Part shown: piece after piece, positions 10,112-19,033 of the stretch | How the letters are laid out: each line of letters opens with the position of its first letter | How positions within the stretch are numbered: the first letter of the stretch is position 1 | From: Paenibacillus sp. FSL H8-0548 | GTDB lineage: Bacteria; Bacillota; Bacilli; Paenibacillales; Paenibacillaceae | Direction: 5' to 3' | DNA: 64,000 nt | Assembly: GCF_038630985.1 (NCBI RefSeq) | Contig: NZ_CP152049.1 | Span: 1,507,501 to 1,571,500 of the forward strand | Translations under genes and position numbers: made by a program | Notes under the pieces: generated by a model | Database searches by the model: none | Told to the model about the DNA's origin: nothing | Seen by the model: the letters and a program-made list of their open reading frames with translations, nothing else

Positions 10112-11089
10112 ATGGCGATACCAACGTCAGATGAGGCTGCAGCCGCCTATATTCCAAAAAAATCAGTAAAGAAGATTTCACAAATGCGTATCTTCCGCAA
10201 ATACTGGATGTTCTATCTCATGATGCTGCCAGCTATTGTGCTGCTAGTGTTAAACAATTATATTCCAATGTTCGGGATTATCATTGCTTTCAAAAACATT
10301 AACTACGCAGACGGAATACTAGGCAGCCCTTGGAGCGGACTAAAGAACTTTGAATATTTATTCAAAACCTCAGATGCCTGGGTTATTACACGAAATACAC
10401 TTTTGTATAACTCAGGGTTTATAGTCTTGAACTTGTTTTTCCCGCTTACCTTCGCAATTATGCTCAATGAAATTAGGAGTAGATTTCTAGCCAAGCTGCA
10501 TCAAACGATTATGTTTCTCCCTTACTTCCTGTCGATGGTTGTTATCAGTTATCTTGTCTTCGGCTTCTTGAGCGATGAGCATGGATATCTGAACAGCTCT
10601 CTGCTTCCAGCTTTAGGGATGGAGAAGGTGCAGTGGTACTTTACAGAGTCGGTATGGCCTTACATTTTGCCGCTTGTGAATACATGGAAAAGCATGGGCT
10701 ACTTTACGGTAATTTATATGGCCGCTATCATCGGGCTTGATGATGAATATTACGAGGCTGCTACGATTGATGGAGCAAGCAAATGGAAGCAAATGACGAA
10801 TATTACCATTCCTCTCATCATGCCTGTCATTACGATAATGACGCTGCTGCAGATCGGAAAAATCTTCAATGCGGATTTCGGGCTGTTTTTCCAAGTCCCT
10901 CGAGAATCTGGCGTGCTGTTCCCAGTTACAAATGTTATTGATACGTATGTGTATCGAACCTTCCTCACGGTTGGAGACATTGGGTTGTCATCTGCTGCAG
11001 GGCTCTTGCAATCGATTATCGGCTTCTCGCTTGTCTTCTTATCGAACTGGGTTGTGCGCCGCATCAATAAAGAGAATGCATTATTCTAA
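10112..11089 (+). CDS. Sugar ABC transporter permease, LplB-like
   Basis: A 325-residue inner-membrane permease of the CUT1 class. About six transmembrane segments are visible from residue 35 on. The cytoplasmic EAA loop reads EYYEAATIDGASKWKQ, the docking site for the ATPase. The start chosen is ATG 10112, after AGGAGGGGGAAGGC; an in-frame ATG at 10028 lies inside the upstream terminator and is not credible. The closest relatives by pattern are LplB/YtcP-like permeases used for complex oligosaccharides. It pairs with the permease at 11143 and the binding protein at 12164. Confidence 0.93.
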   Translation: MAIPTSDEAAAAYIPKKSVKKISQMRIFRKYWMFYLMMLPAIVLLVLNNYIPMFGIIIAFKNINYADGILGSPWSGLKNFEYLFKTSDAWVITRNTLLYNSGFIVLNLFFPLTFAIMLNEIRSRFLAKLHQTIMFLPYFLSMVVISYLVFGFLSDEHGYLNSSLLPALGMEKVQWYFTESVWPYILPLVNTWKSMGYFTVIYMAAIIGLDDEYYEAATIDGASKWKQMTNITIPLIMPVITIMTLLQIGKIFNADFGLFFQVPRESGVLFPVTNVIDTYVYRTFLTVGDIGLSSAAGLLQSIIGFSLVFLSNWVVRRINKENALF

Positions 11090-11142
11090 CATCCGTCAAA
11101 ACAAACCTTACTTTTTTATGAAAATTTTATGGAGGTGAACCT

Positions 11143-12075
11143 ATGGAAGCAGCCGAGGTCATATCATCTGGATCCAATCCGAAAAATCAATTGTCGAGTC
11201 CGGCTTCTCTAGGCATCAATGTATTCTTCATTATTTATTCCCTGCTTTGTATAATACCGCTAGTGTTGATCGTCATGGTATCGATTACGGATGAATCGAC
11301 AGTTATTCGAGAAGGTTATCAGTTTATTCCATCTAAGCTTGATTTGGGGGCTTATGAGTTTCTGTTCAGGGATGCGACCCAAATCATTCGCTCTTATACC
11401 ATTTCCATCTTTGTAACTATCGTTGGAACAGTGACTAGTCTTGTCGTTATGGCGTTGTACGCTTATCCCATATCGAGAGCAGATTTTCCACACGCTAAAT
11501 TTTTCACCTTCTTCGTATTCTTTACAATGCTGTTCTCCGGCGGGCTTGTTCCTTGGTATCTCGTTTATGTACGGACACTTGGCGTGAAGGATACATTGAT
11601 AGCGCTTATTATGCCCCTTCTGGTAGCTGCCTTCTTCGTCCTTATTATAAGGACGTTCTTCCAGACGACGATTCCTACTGCGATTTTGGAGTCAGCGAAA
11701 ATTGACGGAGCGGGTGAGCTTACGATTTTTGTGAAAATTGTATTGCCCTTATCGCTTCCAGTACTTGCGACTGTTGCGCTCTTCCAGACACTCACCTATT
11801 GGAATGATTGGTTTCTAAGCCTCGTGTTCATTACGAAGGAAAGCAATATAACCGTTCAATACTTGATGTATAAGACGATGCTGAACATTCAGTTTCTTGC
11901 GAACAACAGCACGGCAGCAGCAGCCATTCAAGCAGCGGGCGGAACGTTCAGGTTTCCAAGTGAAACGGTCCGTATGGCGATGGTTGTTGTCGGTATTGGC
12001 CCAATCATATTCGCTTATCCGTTTTTCCAAAAGTATTTTGTAAAAGGGCTGACTGTCGGTGCTGTTAAGGGCTAG
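11143..12075 (+). CDS. Sugar ABC transporter permease, YtcP/LplC-like
   Basis: A 310-residue CUT1 permease, the second half of the importer channel. There are six hydrophobic segments, and an EAA loop with ESAKIDGAGELTIF. The C-terminus ends with the family-typical KGLTVGAVKG. A strong site, GGAGGTGAACCT, precedes the ATG. It lies 53 bases after the first permease gene. Two small inverted repeats in the gap to the next gene (ATCAA/TTGAT and CCGGA/TCCGG) could stabilise or process the mRNA and favour binding-protein expression. Confidence 0.93.
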   Translation: MEAAEVISSGSNPKNQLSSPASLGINVFFIIYSLLCIIPLVLIVMVSITDESTVIREGYQFIPSKLDLGAYEFLFRDATQIIRSYTISIFVTIVGTVTSLVVMALYAYPISRADFPHAKFFTFFVFFTMLFSGGLVPWYLVYVRTLGVKDTLIALIMPLLVAAFFVLIIRTFFQTTIPTAILESAKIDGAGELTIFVKIVLPLSLPVLATVALFQTLTYWNDWFLSLVFITKESNITVQYLMYKTMLNIQFLANNSTAAAAIQAAGGTFRFPSETVRMAMVVVGIGPIIFAYPFFQKYFVKGLTVGAVKG

Positions 12076-12163
12076 TAGCAAACTATCAAATTGTTGATTT
12101 GGCTTTATCCGGAAAATCCGGTTTAGCATACAAAACCAAATTTTTGAGGGAGGTCCACCCGCT

Positions 12164-13711
12164 ATGAAGCAAACTAAACAAAAAACATCTATGCTTCTAC
12201 TCATGTTGATGACCGTCGTACTAATTGTATCTGCATGCTCAGGCAACAACGCAAAAAATAATACTCAGCCAACGAAGGAAGCGGCTGCCGCTACCGACAA
12301 GCCTGTGAAAGCTAATGAAGAATCGCCTTCTAATGAATTGAAGCCATACCAAATTTCACTTGTGTATCCTGGTACACCGCAAGCTGATGAGAAAAAGATT
12401 GAAGAAGCTTTAAATAAAATTCTTACTGAAAAAATCAATGCAACGATCGATCTTAGACCGATTGATTGGGGCGCTTGGGACGATAAAATCAATCTGATGG
12501 TAGCTTCTCAAGAAGAAGTAGACATCGTGTTCACCGCACAGTGGAATGGCCATGCAAAATATGTTGCCAAAGGAGCGTTCATGGAGCTCGGCGACCTTCT
12601 TGCAGAGTATGGTCAAGGCATTACAAGCTCACTTGATCCGGCTTTCATTGAAGGCTCCAAGATCAATAACAAAAGCTACGGAATTCCAACAAATAAAGAG
12701 CTTGCAGCTGCTGGAGGTATCGTTTATCGCAAAGACGTAACCGACGAGCTGGGTATCGATATGAGCAATGTAAAGACACCTCAAGATTTGGATGCTGTCT
12801 ATGCAGTGGTAAAAGAGAAAAGGCCTGATTTGACACCGCTCTATACAACAGGCGGCGTTTTCAACTCCCATTTCTTCGCTAACTATGATTTCTTGGGTGA
12901 TTCCACGATTCCTGGAGCGATTTTGAAAGATGCAGACGATACTACGGTAGCTCCGCAGGAGAAGCTTGATCGTTACAAGGAATATCTGAATCTTACTCGT
13001 GATTACTTCAAAAAGGGCTATATTAATGCAGATGCGGCAACGACTCAGGTTGCCTCGGCAGATGCATGGAAGGCTGGAACGGTTTTCTCCACGATTGAAC
13101 CAATGAAGCCAGGCAAAGACTCTGAGATTGCAAGCGCTTCTGGATTGTCAGGCAAGCTTGCACAAATTATGATGACTGAAAAAACAGTTGCTACATCAGA
13201 AACAGCAGGCTCTATGCTTGGAATTTCCTTTACATCGAAAGATCCGGCTCGCGCTATGATGCTGATTAACCTGCTTCATACAGACAAGGAAATTAACAAC
13301 CTTCTTAACTACGGTATTGAAGGCGAGCATTTCACTCGCAATGGTGAAATTATTACGGCTACTGGCAACACGGCTAATTACAATCCTGGCGCAAACTGGA
13401 TGTTCGGAAGTCAATTCCTTAACTACGTTTGGGATTCAGAGGATCCAGACAAATGGAAAAAATTCGAAGAATTCAACCAAAACGCTAAGGTATCGCCTGC
13501 TCTAGGCTTCGTCTTTGACAGCGAGCCGGTAAAAGCGGAAGTTGGCGCTCTTGCAAACGTCATTCGTCAATACCAAAGAGCTCTAGAATCAGGCTCGGTT
13601 GATGTTGATAAAACGTTAGCTGATTACGAGAAGAAGTTGAAGGATGCAGGCGTTGATAAAGTAGTAGCGGAGAAACAAAAACAATTTGATGCGTTTCTTG
13701 CAAGTAAATAA
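12164..13711 (+). CDS. Extracellular sugar-binding lipoprotein with DUF3502-like C-terminus
   Basis: A 515-residue solute-binding protein for the adjoining permeases. The signal peptide (1-25) ends in lipobox VSAC, so it should be lipid-anchored on the outer face of the membrane. The body has the family-1 binding-protein fold. The last 75 residues match the tail common to LplA/YtcQ-like proteins (VSPALGFVFDSEPVKAE and following). The site GGGAGG precedes the ATG. It is closely related to the next gene, with long identical stretches such as TSETAGSML and NYNPGANWMFG-type motifs. The ligand is probably an oligosaccharide, but its nature is not visible. Confidence 0.93.
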   Translation: MKQTKQKTSMLLLMLMTVVLIVSACSGNNAKNNTQPTKEAAAATDKPVKANEESPSNELKPYQISLVYPGTPQADEKKIEEALNKILTEKINATIDLRPIDWGAWDDKINLMVASQEEVDIVFTAQWNGHAKYVAKGAFMELGDLLAEYGQGITSSLDPAFIEGSKINNKSYGIPTNKELAAAGGIVYRKDVTDELGIDMSNVKTPQDLDAVYAVVKEKRPDLTPLYTTGGVFNSHFFANYDFLGDSTIPGAILKDADDTTVAPQEKLDRYKEYLNLTRDYFKKGYINADAATTQVASADAWKAGTVFSTIEPMKPGKDSEIASASGLSGKLAQIMMTEKTVATSETAGSMLGISFTSKDPARAMMLINLLHTDKEINNLLNYGIEGEHFTRNGEIITATGNTANYNPGANWMFGSQFLNYVWDSEDPDKWKKFEEFNQNAKVSPALGFVFDSEPVKAEVGALANVIRQYQRALESGSVDVDKTLADYEKKLKDAGVDKVVAEKQKQFDAFLASK

Positions 13712-13735
13712 ATAACACCTAAAGCAAAAATAACG

Positions 13736-13770
13736 AAAACCCGTACCTATAAATAGGTGCGGGTTTTTTC
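13736..13770 (+). terminator. Terminator between the two binding-protein genes
   Basis: Stem AACCCGTACCTAT/ATAGGTGCGGGTT with a two-base loop and T run. It makes the second binding-protein gene a separate or read-through unit. Confidence 0.93.
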
Positions 13771-13851
13771 TTGCTTGCATTTTTTTGTGTATTCCTTACA
13801 ATTAAACTAACTAATACTATAAAGATCCCATGCTAGGGGGCAATTCGAAAA

Positions 13852-15411
13852 ATGACTCGAACAAAGAGCGGAGTGATTCATACAGCTATGCTCCTGTTAG
13901 CCTGCTTAATTCTAATGAGCGCTTGCTCTAAAGAGACAGGTACGAATAGCCCGCCCAATAACAATGTAAGCAGCATAAATAACCATGAAACTGTAAGCGC
14001 TTCAAACGTTGCGAATGAAAATAACAATAAGTTGGAGCCCTATACGCTGCGCTTCGTATACACCGGATCGCCGCAGCGTGATGAGCTGGCAGTAGAACAA
14101 GCCATGAATGAATATTTGCTTACTAAAATAAATGCTAAAATTGATCTTATGCCTATCGATTGGGGACCATGGGATGACAAAGTGAATCTGATGATCGCCT
14201 CACGCGAGAAGGTTGATATTATTTTTACTGCACAGTGGAATAAGCATGCGGTAAATGTATCTAAAGGTGCGTTCTTAGAGCTTGATGAGCTGCTGGAGCA
14301 GTATGGTCAAGGCATTTTGCAGTCGCTTGATCCTGTTTTTCTCGCGGGCGCCAAGATCAATGGGAAAAATTATGCTGTGCCCACAAATAAGGAGCTAGCT
14401 GCACAAGGTGGTATTATTTATCGTTCAGACGTGGCGGAAGAGCTTGGCATCGATATGTCTAAGGTAAAGAAGATTGAAGATCTAGATGAGGTTTATCAAA
14501 CTATTATTTCGAAAAAACCAGGTATGACCCCGCTTTATATGAAGCTTGGAGAAACCTTTAATACACACTACATCGGCAATTTTGATGGGCTTGGCGATAC
14601 TTCGATCCCTGGAATTATTCTAAAGGACGAGGATGGCACCATAGTGAAGCCCGCATACGAGGTGGAACGGTATGTGAATACACTTCGAATTACGAGGCAA
14701 TTTTTTCAAAAGGGCTACATCAACAAAGATGCGGCTACGAATCAAACGATGAACAACGACGCGATTAGCTCGGGCGACGTTTTTTCGATTACGTCGGCAT
14801 TAAAGCCCGGCAAGAATGAGGAGCTGGCCATTCAGACAGGGTTAATTGGCAAGCTGGCTCAGCTCGCTTTGAATGAGAAAACGATTGCTACCTCGGAAAC
14901 AGCAGGCTCTATGCTTGCCATTTCTTCTACCTCACAAAATCCTGTACGTGCAATGATGTTTATTAATATGCTCCATACGGACCCCTATTTGAATAATTTG
15001 ATTAATTACGGAATTGAAGGCAAGCACTACATAAAGCTAGAGGATAACATCATTAAGTCGACTGAGCTTACAAAGGATTATAATCCCGGTGCCAACTGGA
15101 TGTTCGGCAATCAATTTTTGAATTATGTATGGGAGACCGAGGATCCTCTGAAATGGGAAAGGTTCAAAGAATTTAGTCAAAATGCAAAGCTCTCTCCTGG
15201 GCTTGGCTTCGTATTTAATGGAGATGCAGTCAAAGCAGAGGTCGCAGCTGTAGTAAATGTAGATCGACAATATCAAACAGCGCTGGAAACCGGCTCTGTG
15301 GACGTAGATAAAGTATTGCCGGAGTATAGGGAGAGCTTAAAGGCAGCGGGGATTGAGAAAATCATCAAGGAGAAGCAGGCTCAGTTCGATCAGTTTCTCG
15401 CGAATAAGTAA
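13852..15411 (+). CDS. Extracellular sugar-binding lipoprotein, paralogue of 12164-13711
   Basis: A 519-residue lipoprotein with lipobox LMSAC at about residue 25. It aligns with the preceding protein over its whole length, including the shared motifs DLMPIDWGPWDD/DLRPIDWGAWDD, TSETAGSML and the same C-terminal tail. This is a tandem duplication. The signal-peptide linker and many surface positions differ, so the ligand may differ too. It has its own ribosome binding site (AGGGGG) and follows a terminator, so its expression may be independent. It probably uses the permeases encoded upstream. Confidence 0.92.
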   Translation: MTRTKSGVIHTAMLLLACLILMSACSKETGTNSPPNNNVSSINNHETVSASNVANENNNKLEPYTLRFVYTGSPQRDELAVEQAMNEYLLTKINAKIDLMPIDWGPWDDKVNLMIASREKVDIIFTAQWNKHAVNVSKGAFLELDELLEQYGQGILQSLDPVFLAGAKINGKNYAVPTNKELAAQGGIIYRSDVAEELGIDMSKVKKIEDLDEVYQTIISKKPGMTPLYMKLGETFNTHYIGNFDGLGDTSIPGIILKDEDGTIVKPAYEVERYVNTLRITRQFFQKGYINKDAATNQTMNNDAISSGDVFSITSALKPGKNEELAIQTGLIGKLAQLALNEKTIATSETAGSMLAISSTSQNPVRAMMFINMLHTDPYLNNLINYGIEGKHYIKLEDNIIKSTELTKDYNPGANWMFGNQFLNYVWETEDPLKWERFKEFSQNAKLSPGLGFVFNGDAVKAEVAAVVNVDRQYQTALETGSVDVDKVLPEYRESLKAAGIEKIIKEKQAQFDQFLANK

Positions 15412-15601
15412 TGGCGAATGCCCATAATACCCCTGAAGGCTGGCTGCCGACTCGACCTAAGTCCAGTGAAGAAACCGCCGAAGGTCCGTTTTATAAAGAG
15501 AGAAATTGATCTAAACTAAGTACATAAGGAAGAGCAACACGAACAAGGCAGTAAACAAACAATAACTAAATGCTAATACGCGAAAGGAGATGGAACTGAG
15601 G

Positions 15602-15898
15602 ATGAATGGAAAAAGCGCTTTAGGCGTACTGCTGGTCATTGTTGGCGGCATCGCGGTACTTAATTTTGTCGGAGTTCATTTTGGTGCGATATTCGGATTC
15701 TTGCTTCCGTTCATATTAATCGGATTTGGAATCGTCGGTTGGATGAACAACAAGAAATGGATTGGCGGCATACTTACTGTAGTCGGTGGAATGATGCTTC
15801 TTGGGAAGTTTGGCGGATTCATCATGCTGCTGCTTGCAATCGGCTTGATCGTTGTCGGTGTTAGTTTCTTCAAGAAAGATAAACGCAGAGCATATTAA
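15602..15898 (+). CDS. Small membrane protein, LiaI/LiaF-N-like
   Basis: A 98-residue protein made of four hydrophobic segments (about 5-22, 24-43, 51-66 and 68-86) rich in Gly and ending in a basic tail (KKDKRRAY). This resembles the LiaI and LiaF N-terminal membrane domain. ATG 15602 is preferred over an in-frame ATG at 15590, which directly abuts the AAAGGAG site. It heads a run of envelope-stress genes. In Bacillus, LiaI anchors the PspA homologue LiaH at the membrane, and the same role is likely here. The family match is by pattern only. Confidence 0.7.
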   Translation: MNGKSALGVLLVIVGGIAVLNFVGVHFGAIFGFLLPFILIGFGIVGWMNNKKWIGGILTVVGGMMLLGKFGGFIMLLLAIGLIVVGVSFFKKDKRRAY

Positions 15899-15972
15899 TA
15901 TTTGTAATGATCATGGATGGTTTTGGATGAAGAAGCTCGTTCTGCATTGAACAATGTTAAGGAGGACACGCA

Positions 15973-16659
15973 ATGAGCATTATGAAGCGAGTACGCGACA
16001 TTACAGTCGCCACTTTAAATGAACGGCTAGAAAAATCAGAGGATCCCGTCCGGATGATTGATCAGTTCCTTTGGTCAACAAGAGAAGATATTATCCAGGC
16101 GGAGAAGCTCTACCAGCAGTATGCAGGGCACAGCAACCATCTGAAGATACAATGGCTGCAGGCGGAGGAGCAGAAGGAGAAGCGTGAGAATCAAGCGCTG
16201 ATGGCTCTGAAGGCAGGAGAGGAGCAGCTTGCACGAATCGCATTGCATGAGAAGGCAAGCTGCGATGAGCGTTCAGCATCGTATCGGGAGTTGTTCGAGC
16301 AAAGTCGACAAAGTACGCTGGAGCTTGAAGAGCAGCTGCGCGAGATGCGCAGTGAATATCAAACGGTATATGACAAACGTGAATACTATGCGGCTCGAAT
16401 GGAATCTTTAAGGCTTCAGCAGCGCATGAACAGCCGCTATAATAGCGGTTTTGGAGACAACGGCATTCAATCAGGTGATGCTTTTAGAAAGCTTGAGGAC
16501 CGGATCAGCGGCATGGAGCTTGAAGCGAAGAGCTTGCGCGACATTCGCAAGATAGGACAACAATTCGTAACGGAAACGAGCAATACGGTACAATCCGTTA
16601 TAGAACGAGAGCTTGAGCAGCTAAAACGAAAGCTTGAGAAGGAAGGATGGTCGTCTTGA
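15973..16659 (+). CDS. PspA/IM30 family protein (first copy)
   Basis: A 228-residue, almost entirely alpha-helical coiled-coil protein. It opens with the amphipathic membrane-binding helix (MSIMKRVRDITVATLNERL) and the DPVRMIDQFL motif. PspA/LiaH proteins assemble on damaged membranes to keep them sealed. The length is normal for the family. It has a strong AAGGAGG site and overlaps the PspC gene by four bases. It differs clearly from the second PspA at 17116, so the two are old paralogues rather than a recent duplication. Confidence 0.9.
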   Translation: MSIMKRVRDITVATLNERLEKSEDPVRMIDQFLWSTREDIIQAEKLYQQYAGHSNHLKIQWLQAEEQKEKRENQALMALKAGEEQLARIALHEKASCDERSASYRELFEQSRQSTLELEEQLREMRSEYQTVYDKREYYAARMESLRLQQRMNSRYNSGFGDNGIQSGDAFRKLEDRISGMELEAKSLRDIRKIGQQFVTETSNTVQSVIERELEQLKRKLEKEGWSS

Positions 16660-17114
16660 AGAAATTGTATCGTTCTTCGCGAGACAAGAAGTTATTCGGT
16701 CTTTGCGGCGGTTTAGCAGAAATGTTGAACGTCGATGCAACTTTAGTGCGGATTTTACTTATTGTTGTCACGATTTTTACTAGCGGAGCTGTCATACTGA
16801 TTTACATTATTGCAGGGCTAGTCGTTCCTAAGGAACCGCAGAACCCTTATAACTATGGCCCAAATGGACATGGTAATGGTTATGGCGGCGGCTACAACCC
16901 AGGATTCGGGCAGCAAGCGCAAACGCAGTTCGGCGGACCTTACAAAAACCCGCCTCAATCGCCAGGATCATGGAACTCGACAGGTCCTGCACCGCAGCCC
17001 GGAGCGTCGACGCAGTTCGACAGCATGATGGATGATTTGGAGAAGAAAGCATTGCGTCGTGAAATTGAAGAATTGAAAGCCAAACTTGCTAAATATGAGA
17101 AGGGGGATTTTTAA
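16656..17114 (+). CDS. PspC-domain protein
   Basis: A 152-residue protein. The first 60 residues form the PspC domain, with LYRSSRDKKLFGLCGGLAE and one transmembrane helix (about 32-52). A Gly/Asn/Pro/Gln-rich linker follows, then a short C-terminal coiled coil (about 122-150). I choose TTG 16656 as start because GGAAGG lies nine bases upstream and it overlaps the pspA stop. ATG 16647 abuts the same site. PspC proteins sense or transmit membrane stress to PspA; the C-terminal helix could contact the PspA coiled coils encoded on each side. Confidence 0.88.
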   Translation: MKKLYRSSRDKKLFGLCGGLAEMLNVDATLVRILLIVVTIFTSGAVILIYIIAGLVVPKEPQNPYNYGPNGHGNGYGGGYNPGFGQQAQTQFGGPYKNPPQSPGSWNSTGPAPQPGASTQFDSMMDDLEKKALRREIEELKAKLAKYEKGDF

Positions 17115-17115
17115 T

Positions 17116-17823
17116 ATGGGAATTTTCAAACGGATTAAGGATATGACGACAGCATCGGTTAATGAGGCATTGGACAAAATTGAAGATCCGATTATTATGC
17201 TAAATCAATACTTGCGCGATATGGAGTCTGAAATTCATCAAGCACAGGTCACTGTAGCTAAGCAAATGGCAAATGAACGCCTCATGAAGCAGCGCTTGGA
17301 AGAAGCTGTACGAAACGCGGCTGATCGTGAATCGAAGGCTGAGGCAGCTCTAAGAGCAGGGCAAGAGGAGCATGCACGCAAGCTGCTTGAAGAGAAGCTG
17401 TACTTTGACCAGAAGGTAACTGAATATGTAGGTCTTCATACACAATCCAATGCTCAAGCAGAGGAAATGAAGCAGCAATTGCACATTATGAAGGAAGAGT
17501 ACTACCAATTGCGCAATAAACGCAACGAGCTTGAATCCCGTGCCAAAGTAGCAAAGGTTCAAAAACAAATGGCTCAATTATCAGCTAACCACACGATTGA
17601 CAGCGGCTCAGCATCACGCGGCTTCTACCGTATGGAAGAGAAAATTATGCAAATGGAAGCAGAAGCAGATGTTCTGCGCACTCCTTACTCCTATAGCGGT
17701 GCAACAAATAACTTTAACGCTGCTGAGGTTGAGAAGCAGCATAAGGTTGACGAGCAGCTCCAAGCGCTGAAAAACAAGCTGAATCCAACAACTTCTTTAT
17801 CAAAGGAACAAACAGAAGAATAA
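17116..17823 (+). CDS. PspA/IM30 family protein (second copy)
   Basis: A 235-residue coiled-coil protein with the canonical start MGIFKRIKDMTTASVNEALD and DPIIMLNQYLRDME, closer to the family consensus than the first copy. It begins one base after the PspC stop with an AGAAGGGGG site. An in-frame upstream start at 17086 lies inside the PspC gene and lacks a site. A terminator follows, so it closes the effector part of the cluster. Role as for the first copy: membrane protection by oligomeric assembly. Confidence 0.92.
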   Translation: MGIFKRIKDMTTASVNEALDKIEDPIIMLNQYLRDMESEIHQAQVTVAKQMANERLMKQRLEEAVRNAADRESKAEAALRAGQEEHARKLLEEKLYFDQKVTEYVGLHTQSNAQAEEMKQQLHIMKEEYYQLRNKRNELESRAKVAKVQKQMAQLSANHTIDSGSASRGFYRMEEKIMQMEAEADVLRTPYSYSGATNNFNAAEVEKQHKVDEQLQALKNKLNPTTSLSKEQTEE

Positions 17824-17835
17824 TATAAATAAAGC

Positions 17836-17876
17836 AATGAAAGAAGCGGACCCTAGCGGTCTGCTCTTTCATTTGT
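17836..17876 (+). terminator. Terminator after the second pspA
   Basis: Stem AATGAAAGA-GC-GACC with GGTC-GC-TCTTTCATT and a short T-rich tail. It separates effector genes from the two-component genes. Confidence 0.8.
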
Positions 17877-17971
17877 GTAATGCTGAATCCGATTGGGGCT
17901 TATTTTCAATTAAGAGCATAGCATAGGCTGTCCGATAAGGTTAAAATAGTACATAGAAGGAAGTGAGCCGT

Positions 17972-18958
17972 ATGGAGCAGGGAAATCAGAAGCACGAACC
18001 GAGTCATGCGGCACGCAGGCGCAATATATCGGAGACGATTTTGTGGCTGCTTATTATTATCAGCCTCGTTATTATCGTGCTGCAAGGAATCGGCTATGTG
18101 GATTTATTTACTTTGCAGGGCAAATGGGCGGTTATTGGTCTTGCTATCGTTGGTATAGGTCTCGCTGCGGCAGCGTTAAATGGGTATTTGCAAAACTCAC
18201 GGCTGAAGGAATCGCTGAAGCGGATGACGGAGCAGCAAAAGAAACGAAGATTCAATGTTACGCTAAGCAATGGCGATAATACAGAGAATGAGATATCCGA
18301 GCAGGAGCAGGTCGATCCGAATTGGACGAAAAAGGTCAAATTCACAGCTGTAATCGAGGAGCGGCAGCGGCTGGCACGAGAGCTTCATGATGCGGTTAGT
18401 CAGCAGCTCTTCGCCATATCGATGACGGCAACTGCTGTAAGTCGAACGATTGAGCGAGATTGGGAAAGAGCAAAGCGCCAGGTGCAGCTGATCGAGGAAA
18501 TGGCTGCTGTTGCACAATCAGAAATGCGTGCGCTGCTGCTTCATCTTCGGCCCGTCCACTTGGACGGAAAAAATCTGGGACAGGCGCTTACTGTTCTAGT
18601 GGATGAGCTGAAGCAGAAGGTACCGATGGTCATTACGCTTGAGGTAGATGAGATGATCGTGCTGCCTCCTAATGCTGAGGATCATTTGTTTCGAATTGCC
18701 CAGGAGGCGCTATCGAATACACTTAGGCACTCCAAAGCTGACAGACTGGATATTAAGCTGATAAGTACTGGCAAGCAAGCGCATATGAGCTTGCAAGACA
18801 ATGGTGTAGGCTTTGACCTTGAGGCGAAGAAGCAAATGTCTTATGGGCTGCTTACGATGGAGGAGCGGGTGATTGAGCTGGGCGGATCGCTGCAAATGGT
18901 TTCAAAGCCTGGCGAGGGAACTGCTATTCTTATTTGGGTTCCGATCGAAGGTCAATAA
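17972..18958 (+). CDS. LiaS-like sensor histidine kinase (NarL-type partner)
   Basis: A 328-residue kinase with two transmembrane helices close together (about 20-38 and 43-62) and almost no extracellular loop, the intramembrane-sensing layout of LiaS/VraS. The HisKA_3 box ERQRLARELHDAVSQQ carries His139. The HATPase domain has DNGVGFD and GLLTMEERV. ATG 17972 is preferred; GTG 17963 in frame is possible. It lies 75 bases before a LuxR-type response regulator gene, its evident partner. Together with the LiaI/PspA/PspC genes it forms a cell-envelope stress response. Confidence 0.9.
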   Translation: MEQGNQKHEPSHAARRRNISETILWLLIIISLVIIVLQGIGYVDLFTLQGKWAVIGLAIVGIGLAAAALNGYLQNSRLKESLKRMTEQQKKRRFNVTLSNGDNTENEISEQEQVDPNWTKKVKFTAVIEERQRLARELHDAVSQQLFAISMTATAVSRTIERDWERAKRQVQLIEEMAAVAQSEMRALLLHLRPVHLDGKNLGQALTVLVDELKQKVPMVITLEVDEMIVLPPNAEDHLFRIAQEALSNTLRHSKADRLDIKLISTGKQAHMSLQDNGVGFDLEAKKQMSYGLLTMEERVIELGGSLQMVSKPGEGTAILIWVPIEGQ

Positions 18959-19033
18959 GCATCAAGCTGATGAATAGGAATATAATCAACTAAGTTTTCA
19001 AGGCAATACGATAAATTAAAGGCGGTGCAGGGT

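Noticed and set aside
6627..15411. Window as part of a prophage or genomic island
   Set aside because: No integrase, phage structural genes or attachment repeats were seen; the tRNA cluster is not flanked by an integrase gene.
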